A stretch of DNA of 7,561 bases, taken from positions 1-7,561 of the forward strand of contig JAFAVN010000557.1 of NCBI GenBank assembly GCA_019242435.1. The letters run 5' to 3'. The notes beneath the pieces were generated by a model. It had not been told where the DNA came from and did no database searches. It was given only the letters and a program-made list of their open reading frames with translations. The stretch comes from Verrucomicrobiota bacterium. Its GTDB lineage: Bacteria; Verrucomicrobiota; Verrucomicrobiia; Chthoniobacterales; JAFAMB01. A program made the translations under genes and the position numbers. This document shows positions 1 to 6,090 of this stretch, piece after piece (within the stretch, counting starts at the first letter, position 1; each line of letters begins with the position of its first letter).

Positions 1-314
1 AGGAACTGCGGGCTATAGGTTTTTAAGGTGGATTCTTCCCGGCTCTCAGTTTGCATGACCGTCGCGGTGAGGCTCGCTTCAGATTCGATAATTCCGACCA
101 CGTCGCCAGCCAGTAGCTCGGTTCCCACGCCGGCTGCCTGTTCCAGAAGCCGGCCGCTTACGGTCGCCTCGACTTCTATCGTCGCTTTGTCCGTTTCCAC
201 TTCGAGCACGGGTTGACCGCGCTCGACCGGCCAGCCCACTTCAACAAGCCAGCGCACAACCTTAATTGGCGAGCTGGTAGTTGATAGATCCGGCATTTTC
301 AGCTGATGTTTCAT
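1..314 (-). CDS. N-terminal lipoyl domain of a 2-oxoacid dehydrogenase E2-type protein (partial, C-terminus outside window)
   Basis: The visible 104 residues begin MKHQLKMPDL and form a complete biotinyl/lipoyl attachment domain of about 80 residues, followed by the start of a linker. The swinging-arm lysine is Lys43 in the hallmark motif EVETDKATIEVEA. VRWLVEVGWPVERGQPVLEVE before it and GVGTELLAGDVVGIIE after it are the usual flanking beta-strand segments. In this family the lysine carries lipoate and shuttles acyl groups between the E1 and E3 subunits of pyruvate, acetoin or branched-chain 2-oxoacid dehydrogenases in the cytoplasm. The visible part cannot tell which complex it is, and a biotin carrier is unlikely because biotin domains have a MKM-type motif. 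The ATG has a good ribosome site inside the end of the preceding kinase gene, only 5 nt away, so it belongs to the same operon. No E1 or E3 gene lies in the window. Confidence 0.88.
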   Translation of the reverse strand, partial: MKHQLKMPDLSTTSSPIKVVRWLVEVGWPVERGQPVLEVETDKATIEVEATVSGRLLEQAAGVGTELLAGDVVGIIESEASLTATVMQTESREESTLKTYSPQF

Positions 315-319
315 ATTTG

Positions 320-1288
320 TTAACTCCCCAGGCTTATCCTTTCGATAGCCACTGAATCCGGCCTCTCCGCTAAAATTCGTTCTGCTTCCCGGCGCGTGAA
401 AACAGCCTCCGTGGTCCCAATTGCTCGAGTGGCAGACGCGCCTAAAAGGCTGGCAAATGCCAGGGTCCGCGGCAGGTCCCAGGTCTCGAGGATTCCCGCG
501 ATAACCCCGGCGGCAAAGGCGTCCCCTGCTCCGGACGGATCAACACAAGGGCCAGGGTAAGCGCAGCACCGCCAGCATTCGTTTCCCACGGCGGCAAAAG
601 CGCCCCTGTCTCCAAGAGTTATCATCACGCCGTTTGCACCCCAGCCGCGAAAAAGCCGGATGGCTTCGAGCGGATTGCTGTGTCCGGACAAAACGCGGGC
701 TTCAGTATCATTGGGCAAGAACCAGTCAATGGCCGGGAGCAGTTTTTTCAGTTCCGCCTGACCGCTGAAACTTGCCGGAACAACTACATCGACAATGGTA
801 GCAATATTCCGGCTACGGCAATCAGCGAGGAGGTCGCCCAACTCATCCGGATCGATAGCGGGCATCGCAAACAGGCCGCCCAGGTAGAAGACGGTGAGTT
901 CGCCCAGCCAGCCACGGTCGATGTTTCCAATGCTAAACTCCCGATTAGCTCCAAACGAATGCAGATACCGGCGATCCTCACCTTCGACCAGTAGTATAAC
1001 GGTCTCACTGGTTGGATACCGGTCGGTATAAACAATCCGCCCACAATTAATCCCGGATGTTTTCAGCACATTTACCAGCGTCTCACCCGCCGGATCGCGC
1101 CCAATGCATCCTAGTACTTCGACCTCCTGGTCTAATTTCCGCAAATCAAGCGCAACGTTGGCCGCGCACCCACCTGCTCTAATCCTAAGCGGCGGGATAG
1201 GTATCAGTTCACCGGGGCGAGGCAGGGCTTTTAGAGGTCCACAGAAGGTATCCTTGACCAGAATGCCTGCACAACCGATTCGAGCCAT
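320..1288 (-). CDS. PfkB/ribokinase-family carbohydrate kinase
   Basis: This 322-residue protein is an ATP-dependent sugar or sugar-acid kinase of the PfkB family. Signature 1 is at about residues 38-70 (AGGCAANVALDLRKL followed by LGCIGRDPAGE), which lines the substrate pocket. Signature 2 is at about 249-266 (VDPSGAGDAFAAGVIAG), with Asp256 of GAGD as the expected catalytic base beside the anion hole. LPNDTEA (191-197) and ITLGDRGAF (223-231) are also typical. Length fits the family. A longer reading starts at a TTG at 1309, but I chose the ATG at 1288: GGAAAGG lies 10 nt upstream and the protein then begins MARIGCAG, as expected. The aldolase stop is 2 nt upstream (TGACCATG), implying translational coupling. 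The substrate cannot be read from sequence. The neighbouring aldolase suggests that a phosphorylated sugar or sugar acid is then cleaved. Confidence 0.9.
   Translation of the reverse strand: MARIGCAGILVKDTFCGPLKALPRPGELIPIPPLRIRAGGCAANVALDLRKLDQEVEVLGCIGRDPAGETLVNVLKTSGINCGRIVYTDRYPTSETVILLVEGEDRRYLHSFGANREFSIGNIDRGWLGELTVFYLGGLFAMPAIDPDELGDLLADCRSRNIATIVDVVVPASFSGQAELKKLLPAIDWFLPNDTEARVLSGHSNPLEAIRLFRGWGANGVMITLGDRGAFAAVGNECWRCCAYPGPCVDPSGAGDAFAAGVIAGILETWDLPRTLAFASLLGASATRAIGTTEAVFTRREAERILAERPDSVAIERISLGS
324..329 (-). promoter_or_regulatory. Ribosome binding site of the E2 gene
   Basis: GGGGAG on the minus strand lies 9 nt upstream of the ATG at 314 and inside the last codons of the kinase gene. 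It supports ATG 314 as the start of the lipoyl protein. Confidence 0.7.
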
Positions 1289-1290
1289 GG

Positions 1291-2178
1291 TCAGTCCGCC
1301 TTTCCGCAACAGCCTAGGAGGCCAATCCGCTCCAGCACGGCATCGCGGACCGCAATGCGTCCGGCCATCATGACATCGTGTTCACTGCCGAGACCGAGTA
1401 ATTCGTGCGGATCGGAATTCTCTATCGGGATGAGACGAATCGCCCGAAGATAAGCCTGCTTCAGGTAAGTACCGTAGTTAACCTTCGCGACGCCCATCCG
1501 AATCGCTTCCTGCAGGGACCCGGAGCTGATCCCGGTCCCGCCATGTAATACCAGCGGCTTGCGAACGAGCACGCGAATCCGGCAGAGTTGGTCCAGGTCG
1601 AGATCTCGCTGGCCTTCTATAAGGACATGAACATTTCCTACACTGACTGCGATCAGATCGATGCCAGTCTCCTGTACAAACCGGGCCGCCATCTCGGGAT
1701 CCGTCAGATCGGAGCCCCCGGTCACTTTGCCGGAACCGCCAAAAGGTAATTCTCCCAGCTCGCTTTCAATCGCAACCCGGCGCTGGTGTGCAAAATCAGC
1801 TAAGGCTTTGACCCGGCCGATGAATTCCTGAAACGGAGCTGCCGGATCTGCCGGCATGACCAGGTTGAACCCGGCCAGGATAGCGTCTCGTGTCCAGTTG
1901 TCCCGAGAACACTCGTTGAAAACCAGTGCGCAAGGCACACTGGCTGAATCAACAGCCGCTTTTCCCATGGCCGCATAACAGCGCAGCCGTTCCGGGAGTT
2001 TCCGGCCGGGGCGGCTTAGAAATTCGCCGTTGAATCCAAGCAGGATCGGCGATCGGGTCGCCTCGGCTGCATCCAAAACTCCTTGCAGGGATTCGAGATT
2101 CCAGCTTTCGAAGTAGCCGAGCGCGTACCCATTCTGCTCCGCGTGTGCGATGAGCTCAGGAATCGGCCTTAGTGGCAT
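1291..2178 (-). CDS. Class II (metal-dependent) aldolase-like protein with altered active-site motif
   Basis: This 295-residue protein has the FBA/GatY/KbaY-type TIM barrel of class II DHAP aldolases. Visible family motifs are the N-terminus MPLRPIPELIAHAEQNGYALGYF, ESELGEL (138-144), VSVGNVHV (179-186, His184 as metal ligand), LVLHGGTGIS (209-218, His212 as metal ligand) and AKVNYGT (231-237, phosphate binding). The motif that is normally (A/V)HLDH, carrying the catalytic Asp and the first metal-binding His, here reads ALVFNEC. In a hand alignment to E. coli GatY, Asp82 becomes Asn88 and His83 becomes Glu89. Activity may therefore differ, or Glu89 may serve as ligand. ATG 2178 is preferred over an upstream GTG at 2211 because a GGAGG site lies 9 nt before it. 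The start overlaps the regulator gene by 23 nt and the kinase follows after 2 nt. It probably cleaves or otherwise converts the kinase product. Calling it fructose-bisphosphate aldolase would be overreach. Confidence 0.87.
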   Translation of the reverse strand: MPLRPIPELIAHAEQNGYALGYFESWNLESLQGVLDAAEATRSPILLGFNGEFLSRPGRKLPERLRCYAAMGKAAVDSASVPCALVFNECSRDNWTRDAILAGFNLVMPADPAAPFQEFIGRVKALADFAHQRRVAIESELGELPFGGSGKVTGGSDLTDPEMAARFVQETGIDLIAVSVGNVHVLIEGQRDLDLDQLCRIRVLVRKPLVLHGGTGISSGSLQEAIRMGVAKVNYGTYLKQAYLRAIRLIPIENSDPHELLGLGSEHDVMMAGRIAVRDAVLERIGLLGCCGKAD

Positions 2179-2971
2179 GGGGCCGACCCTCCGTTTTGCC
2201 GGTCGACGCACGAATCACTTGGATATTCGCATTCCCCAGATACGACGTATCGACGGCAGGAGCCTGATCGTCGGTTACCACATATTGAATCTGCGAAATA
2301 TCCAAAACTTTACTCAGAGCGCGCCGGCCGAATTTGGTATGGTCGACAAGCAAAGCCGTACAGACGGCCTGATCCGCTAAAATCTGTTTGATCCGGAAGG
2401 TGGCAACCGCTGACTCATAGGTTCCGTCCAATGGGAGAAAGCCTTTTGTGGAGAAGAAAGCCAAGTCGACGAAAACCGTCCTGGCAAAAGCTTCTGCTTG
2501 CGGACCGACAAATGAAAGAGTCGCCGGATCGTACTCACCGCCGATGCCGATAACCGTGTTCCGGTCGTTGCCCATCTCGAGGCAAGCCATTGCCGAGTTA
2601 GTAACGATCGTCAGACCGCTGCACTCTTCCGCGATCAGCTTAGCCAACTCGAGGCAAGTCGTGCCACCGTCAACAAAGATCGCCTGGTTATTCCCAAGCA
2701 ATTCCAGCGCCTGTTGAGCGATCGCGCGCTTCTCGGCTCGGTTCGCGGACATACGTTCCCAGATCCCGTTCTCGTAAAGATAAAGGGGGGCATGCGCTTG
2801 CTGGACTCCACCTACCGTTTTGATGATTTTGCCTGTGCTGGCAAGCTCATCGCAATCCCGCCGGACCGTCATCGTGGACACATTCAGTAGTTCTGCCAAG
2901 TCATTGTAAGAAGCCGATCCGTGGCGTTCCAAGTATCCCAGGACAAGTCTTACCCGGTCTTTAAAGCGCAT
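2156..2971 (-). CDS. DeoR-family transcriptional regulator of sugar metabolism
   Basis: This 271-residue protein has the DeoR layout. An N-terminal winged helix-turn-helix spans about residues 1-57 (LAELLNVSTMTVRRDCDELASTGKI, then the wing VGGVQ). A DeoRC sugar-phosphate sensor domain spans about 75-235, with FVDGGTTCLELAKLI, IVTNS, and FFSTKGF. These repressors typically bind a phosphorylated intermediate of the pathway they control. It is slightly longer than the usual 250-255 residues, through a polar C-terminal tail. The last 23 nt overlap the aldolase gene, so regulator, aldolase, kinase and E2 form one unit. It probably acts on the inverted repeats directly upstream of its own gene (2984-3050). 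The ATG used gives a normal N-terminus, but the ribosome site before it is weak. Confidence 0.92.
   Translation of the reverse strand: MRFKDRVRLVLGYLERHGSASYNDLAELLNVSTMTVRRDCDELASTGKIIKTVGGVQQAHAPLYLYENGIWERMSANRAEKRAIAQQALELLGNNQAIFVDGGTTCLELAKLIAEECSGLTIVTNSAMACLEMGNDRNTVIGIGGEYDPATLSFVGPQAEAFARTVFVDLAFFSTKGFLPLDGTYESAVATFRIKQILADQAVCTALLVDHTKFGRRALSKVLDISQIQYVVTDDQAPAVDTSYLGNANIQVIRASTGKTEGRPHATKADS
2188..2192 (-). promoter_or_regulatory. Ribosome binding site deciding the aldolase start
   Basis: GGAGG on the minus strand lies 9 nt upstream of ATG 2178, within the coding region of the deoR-type gene. It is the strongest Shine-Dalgarno match I see in the window and selects ATG 2178 over GTG 2211. 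Confidence 0.75.
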
Positions 2972-2983
2972 CGGCAGGTTTTA

Positions 2984-3050
2984 TGTAATTTATTAACAGG
3001 CGAAAAGCGAAATATGTGAATTTTTCACAGATCAGTGGGATCTAATCACA
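2984..3050. promoter_or_regulatory. Putative operator array: three 15-bp inverted repeats upstream of the DeoR operon
   Basis: Three sites of the same 6-3-6 layout lie in the xseA-deoR gap. Site 1 (2984-2998) is TGTAAT-TTA-TTAACA. Site 2 (3015-3029) is TGTGAA-TTT-TTCACA, a perfect inverted repeat. Site 3 (3036-3050) is TGGGAT-CTA-ATCACA, one arm position off perfect. All six half-sites resemble TGTGAW. Centres are 31 bp and 21 bp apart, close to three and two helical turns, so a protein could bind all sites on one DNA face. The position upstream of a DeoR-family gene suggests autoregulation. A CRP-type protein is the alternative, but the spacer between TGTGA and TCACA is 5 rather than 6. I could not fix the core promoter; TGTTAATAA (2998-2990, minus strand) could be an extended -10 overlapping site 1. 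Confidence 0.55.
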
Positions 3051-3078
3051 AACAGTAGTTGAAAATCGCTCCGCTCGC

Positions 3079-4416
3079 TCATGCTCGTTCCGTAATCCTG
3101 GATTTGAGCTCACCTTCCGCCAGACGTGTCCGAATTTCCTCTCCGGGCCCGACATCGATACTTCGTTGCACGATTTCGCCGGTCAGCTTTCGCGTGATCG
3201 AGTAGCCACGCTGCAGGGTCTGCTCGGGACCGAGCAAAAGCATCGATCGATGCAAAGCGGTTAGGTGCTGCTTCGCTCGATCGATCTGTTGTTTTAGCGC
3301 GTTTTCCAACCGGGCTCGTTGGGCTGTCAGCTCTGCCCGGCGCCGGACCAGAACCTGGGCTGGTTTGTAGGCTTGCAGCAAAGCAGCTAACCGGTCCATC
3401 TGCGCATGATGATGCTTGATCGTCCAACGAAGCACTTGGAACAGACGCCCTTCTGATTGATCGATCTTTTGCTGACGATCCAATATCAACCGGACCGGCT
3501 CGCGCAAGCCGCGGGCCTCCTGTAATCGATGAAGCCGGAGACGGGCTACTTCGACTGCTTGTTTTAACAATCGCTCGAGAGCGAGTTTTTTAGCAGTTAA
3601 TGAGTTCAGCAATGCTTCCTGGGACGGCGTCACCAGTTCTGCGGCAGCGCTCGGGGTCGGTGCTCGCAAGTCAGCTACGAAGTCCGCGATAGTGAAATCG
3701 ATCTCATGACCGACCGCAGAAATGATCGGCAGATCGCATCCGTAGATGGTACGCGCGAGGACTTCCTCGTTGAACTCCCAGATATCTTCCAGGCTGCCGC
3801 CGCCGCGGGCAACAATCATCACGTCTACGCCTAAGACGGCATGTTTCCGGTCAACCTGCCGGATCATGGCCGCAATCTCACTAGCTGCGCCTTCGCCTTG
3901 GACCCGAACCGGGCAAATCAGAATCCTTAGCCACGGACTGCGTCGCTGGAGAATGTTCAGCATGTCTGGCAAAGCGGCCCCGGAAGATGAAGTGACCAGC
4001 GCTACGCGTCGCGGAAAACTGGGCAGCGGTATCTTATGCTCTGGAGCAAATAGGCCCTCCGCCTCAAGTTTTCGTTTCAAGGCTTCAAATTTAGCCTGAA
4101 GAGCTCCTTGGCCCTTCGTCTGTATCAATTCGACAATGAGTTGGTATTGGCCTCGGGCTTCATAGACGGTGAGACGGCCAAACGCCTGGACAAGCATGCC
4201 ATCCCTGAGAGCCAACCCCGCGCGAGCTGAATAAGCTCTTGAGAACATCACACATGCCACCTGGGAACGATCATCCTTCAAAGTGAAGTAATGATGTCCG
4301 GACGATTGTTTCCGATAATTGGAAATCTCCCCTTCGACCCAGATCTCACCCAGCTTGCTCTCCAGAAGATCGCGGACGTGTCGGGTGAGCTCGGTTACGG
4401 AAAGGATCGTCGGCAT
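3079..4416 (-). CDS. xseA: Exodeoxyribonuclease VII large subunit
   Basis: This 445-residue protein matches XseA in length (E. coli about 456) and organisation. An N-terminal OB-fold covers about residues 5-100 (IWVEGEISNYRKQSSGHHYF, then TLKDDRSQVACVMF). The catalytic domain covers about 125-260, with LVTSSSGAALPDMLNIL (Asp151 in the conserved PDML motif), VARGGGSLEDIWEFNEE and SAVGHEIDFTIADFVADLRAPTPSAAAE. A long helical region covers about 265-390, and the C-terminal segment includes GPEQTLQRGYSITR. With many XseB copies, XseA degrades single-stranded DNA to oligonucleotides in the cytoplasm. No xseB is seen in the window. The start MPTILSVTEL fits the family, although no Shine-Dalgarno sequence precedes it and a 7-bp repeat block lies directly upstream. 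The following deoR-type gene is 107 bp away and probably separately controlled. Confidence 0.96.
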   Translation of the reverse strand: MPTILSVTELTRHVRDLLESKLGEIWVEGEISNYRKQSSGHHYFTLKDDRSQVACVMFSRAYSARAGLALRDGMLVQAFGRLTVYEARGQYQLIVELIQTKGQGALQAKFEALKRKLEAEGLFAPEHKIPLPSFPRRVALVTSSSGAALPDMLNILQRRSPWLRILICPVRVQGEGAASEIAAMIRQVDRKHAVLGVDVMIVARGGGSLEDIWEFNEEVLARTIYGCDLPIISAVGHEIDFTIADFVADLRAPTPSAAAELVTPSQEALLNSLTAKKLALERLLKQAVEVARLRLHRLQEARGLREPVRLILDRQQKIDQSEGRLFQVLRWTIKHHHAQMDRLAALLQAYKPAQVLVRRRAELTAQRARLENALKQQIDRAKQHLTALHRSMLLLGPEQTLQRGYSITRKLTGEIVQRSIDVGPGEEIRTRLAEGELKSRITERA

Positions 4417-4423
4417 GGGCGAA

Positions 4424-4451
4424 GGTGATCGGTGAGAAGCGAGAGGTGATT
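4424..4451. repeat. Degenerate 7-bp tandem repeat, left arm of an inverted pair
   Basis: Four consecutive heptads start at 4424, 4431, 4438 and 4445, with consensus GGTGAnn (third unit AGCGAGA). The block sits in the xseA leader, from 8 nt before the start codon. It is an inverted copy of the block at 4524-4559: TGATCGGTGA (4426-4435) is the exact complement of 4533-4542, and GGTGAGAAG (4431-4439) of 4522-4530. Confidence 0.6.
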
Positions 4452-4500
4452 AGAGCGCGGGTCGCCAAACAGTACCGGGCAACATCCGAAGCCGCATGCC

Positions 4501-4529
4501 CTTATAAAGCAAAAAATTGTACTTCTCAC
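4501..4529 (-). promoter_or_regulatory. Candidate sigma70-type promoter of xseA
   Basis: On the minus strand, GTGAGA (4529-4524, four of six matches to TTGACA) is followed after 17 nt by TATAAG (4506-4501, five of six matches to TATAAT). Transcription would start near 4494, giving a leader of about 78 nt for xseA. The -35 hexamer lies inside a heptad repeat unit. This is a sequence match only. Confidence 0.4.
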
Positions 4530-4559
4530 CTTTCACCGATCAACCTCTCGCCACTCGCC
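4524..4559. repeat. Degenerate 7-bp tandem repeat, right arm, overlapping the end of the lyase gene
   Basis: Read on the minus strand, five units of 7, 7, 8, 7 and 7 nt (consensus GGYGARW) run from 4559 down to 4524. The repeat encodes the last residues of the lyase (GEWREVDR), supplies its stop codon (TGA at 4535-4533) and the -35 candidate of xseA. Relative to the left arm it carries one extra heptad between the shared GATCGGTGA and GGTGAGAAG. Confidence 0.6.
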
Positions 4560-5435
4560 AATCAGTGTCTCGCCCTGCGCGACGGAGAGCGGCACCAAGG
4601 GCGGACGTACATTTCTCCAGGCCGGCTCCTTGGTTTCTTCGGCCACAATGCTTTTCAGCGCTGGGATAATTGGATACTTACGAACGATCGCGCTCCGCCG
4701 ATCTACCTCTGCCTGATATTCGTCCGCCTTAGAGCTTTGGCGCCTTCGATATACTTCCTGCAGAACAGGAGAAGCGACGTTCGCCAGAGCGGCGATACAG
4801 CCTTTTCCACCGGTCTGTACTGCAGGGAGAAGATATTTCTCGCTTCCCGGAAAGATTCGAAATCCGGAACCGGCAAAGCGCTCGATCAATTGCTTCGTGT
4901 GTTCCCAATCGCCGGAGCTATCCTTAATGCCAACCACGATTTCGGGAAACGAGCGAATCAGTTTCTCAATCAGCGCCAAACTGAACGGAACCTGAGAAAT
5001 CGGTGGAATATGGTATAGATAAATCCGGGCCCGGTCGTCCGCGATCGCGTCAATCAACTGGGCAAAATAAAGAAATAACCCGTCGTCAGTAACCGCCTTA
5101 TAATAAAAGGGCGGGAGCATCAGAACTCCGGCACATCCCAGCCTAACCGCTTGCCTGGTTAAATCCACTGTGTCCGGCAATGAACAACACCCGGTACCGA
5201 CTAGAATTCGCCCAGGGTCAATTCCCGAGGAAACTGCCTCGTTCAAAAAATGCAATCGTTCGACTGCCGACAGAGAGTTCGCCTCTGAAGTAGTCCCGAA
5301 AACGACAACTCCATTGCAACCGTTTTGGAGTAACCAATGTAAGCGAGAAATCGTCCCTCTGGTATCAACCTCAAAGCGGTAAGTAAAAGCAGTGAGCGCC
5401 GGCGCCCAGACTCCTTCTGGCTGCGAAATTTCCAT
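4533..5435 (-). CDS. DapA/NanA-superfamily class I aldolase-lyase (not clearly DapA)
   Basis: This 300-residue protein has the (beta/alpha)8 fold of the dihydrodipicolinate synthase / N-acetylneuraminate lyase superfamily. These cytoplasmic enzymes form a Schiff base with pyruvate or a 2-oxo acid. Visible are the GTTSE motif (47-51, the family GTTGE pyruvate-carboxylate site), Tyr141 in YHIP, and the Schiff-base Lys171 in GIKDSSGD. True DapA has YNVPxR, where the arginine binds the second substrate. Here the sequence is YHIPPISQVP without that arginine, so a role in sugar-acid or 2-oxo-acid cleavage is likelier than lysine synthesis. The start overlaps the stop of the FMN reductase by one base (TAATG) with no ribosome site, implying translation by re-initiation. 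The last residues come from a 7-bp tandem repeat, so the C-terminus may have been altered by repeat growth. Confidence 0.9.
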   Translation of the reverse strand: MEISQPEGVWAPALTAFTYRFEVDTRGTISRLHWLLQNGCNGVVVFGTTSEANSLSAVERLHFLNEAVSSGIDPGRILVGTGCCSLPDTVDLTRQAVRLGCAGVLMLPPFYYKAVTDDGLFLYFAQLIDAIADDRARIYLYHIPPISQVPFSLALIEKLIRSFPEIVVGIKDSSGDWEHTKQLIERFAGSGFRIFPGSEKYLLPAVQTGGKGCIAALANVASPVLQEVYRRRQSSKADEYQAEVDRRSAIVRKYPIIPALKSIVAEETKEPAWRNVRPPLVPLSVAQGETLIGEWREVDR

Positions 5436-5965
5436 TAGACAGCGTTTTTAATGGCTAAACTGGCCTGGGCCAGCTGTGCTATCCGCGTTTTGACTTCATC
5501 TTTCAGACTCTTGTCCTCATTAAAATCGCTCCGGGTCGCGTACACGAACCTGGGGATAATCAGGCAGCGAAAGTCCAGCATCAGGCTGTTTGCCAATCCC
5601 ATTACCGACATGTAACTGGAGGAACCGCCTGCCGCACAGAGAAAGCCCACCACCTTGTTTTCCCAACTGTCGCCCGTCAATTCAATCAGATTTTTCAGTG
5701 CTGCGTTCGCATCGAAGTTATAGACCGGCGTCGCGGCAATAATCACCCGGGCACCCGCGATCAACTCTGCGCATTGGGCTACGTTTGGATGGCTATAGGC
5801 AGAGTCGCCGTCGCAAAGCGGAAGATCTGTCACCCTTAGATCCAGGAATGCAGAAGTAACCTGCTGCGTTTCGTAACACTGTTTCAAGTACTCCGCTAGA
5901 ATCCGGCTTCGGCTCGACTCTCGCAGCGAACCCGAGATGACAAGGTATTCTTTTGGCCCCGACAT
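5435..5965 (-). CDS. NADPH-dependent FMN reductase family flavoprotein
   Basis: This 176-residue flavodoxin-like protein reduces FMN, quinones or related acceptors with NAD(P)H. The FMN phosphate loop is GSLRESSRSR near the N-terminus (MSGPKEYLVISGSLR). ATPVYNFDANAALKNLIEL is the second family motif, contacting the isoalloxazine ring, and GFLCAAGGSSSYMSV follows. Length is normal for the family. The open frame continues to a TTG at 6067, but that extension is a proline-rich stretch plus LLELLELVELLS encoded by a 9-bp repeat, so I use the first ATG, which gives the family-typical start. No Shine-Dalgarno sequence is visible before it. The coupled lyase gene suggests a shared pathway, but the physiological acceptor cannot be inferred. 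Confidence 0.9.
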   Translation of the reverse strand: MSGPKEYLVISGSLRESSRSRILAEYLKQCYETQQVTSAFLDLRVTDLPLCDGDSAYSHPNVAQCAELIAGARVIIAATPVYNFDANAALKNLIELTGDSWENKVVGFLCAAGGSSSYMSVMGLANSLMLDFRCLIIPRFVYATRSDFNEDKSLKDEVKTRIAQLAQASLAIKNAV

Positions 5966-5980
5966 TTGGGCAATGAAGCT

Positions 5981-6016
5981 GAGGAGTTCGACGAGTTCAA
6001 GGAGTTCGAGGAGTGC
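5981..6016. repeat. 9-bp tandem repeat upstream of the reductase start
   Basis: Four 9-mers start at 5981, 5990, 5999 and 6008, with plus-strand consensus GAGGAGTTC: GAGGAGTTC, GACGAGTTC, AAGGAGTTC and GAGGAGTGC. The block ends 16 nt from the reductase start codon, in its 5' leader. On the coding strand it is rich in pyrimidines. Confidence 0.75.
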
Positions 6017-6090
6017 AGGATCAATACGCGGGATCAGAACAGCGGGCGGAGGCGCGTGAGCCGTCAAACAAACGCAAACGCCGCCGGTAG

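Noticed and set aside
1289..1309. TTG start at 1309 for the kinase
   Set aside because: It overlaps the end of the aldolase gene and adds seven non-conserved residues; ATG 1288 has a GGAAAGG site and a family-typical N-terminus.
2179..2211. GTG start at 2211 for the aldolase
   Set aside because: The extension is basic and unlike the family; GGAGG lies 9 nt before ATG 2178.
3015..3029. CRP-type binding site
   Set aside because: TGTGA and TCACA are 5 bp apart instead of 6, and two similar sites plus a DeoR gene nearby make a DeoR operator likelier.
3110..3427. Minus-strand frame of 105 codons inside xseA
   Set aside because: Shadow of the xseA coding frame, with low-complexity Ser/Pro/Arg-rich translation.
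4425..5018. Plus-strand open frame of 197 codons
   Set aside because: It is antisense to the well-supported lyase gene and the repeat region, and its protein has no recognisable pattern.
5966..6067. TTG start at 6067 for the reductase
   Set aside because: The extension is proline-rich and repeat-encoded, with no family counterpart; kept only as a finding about the repeat.
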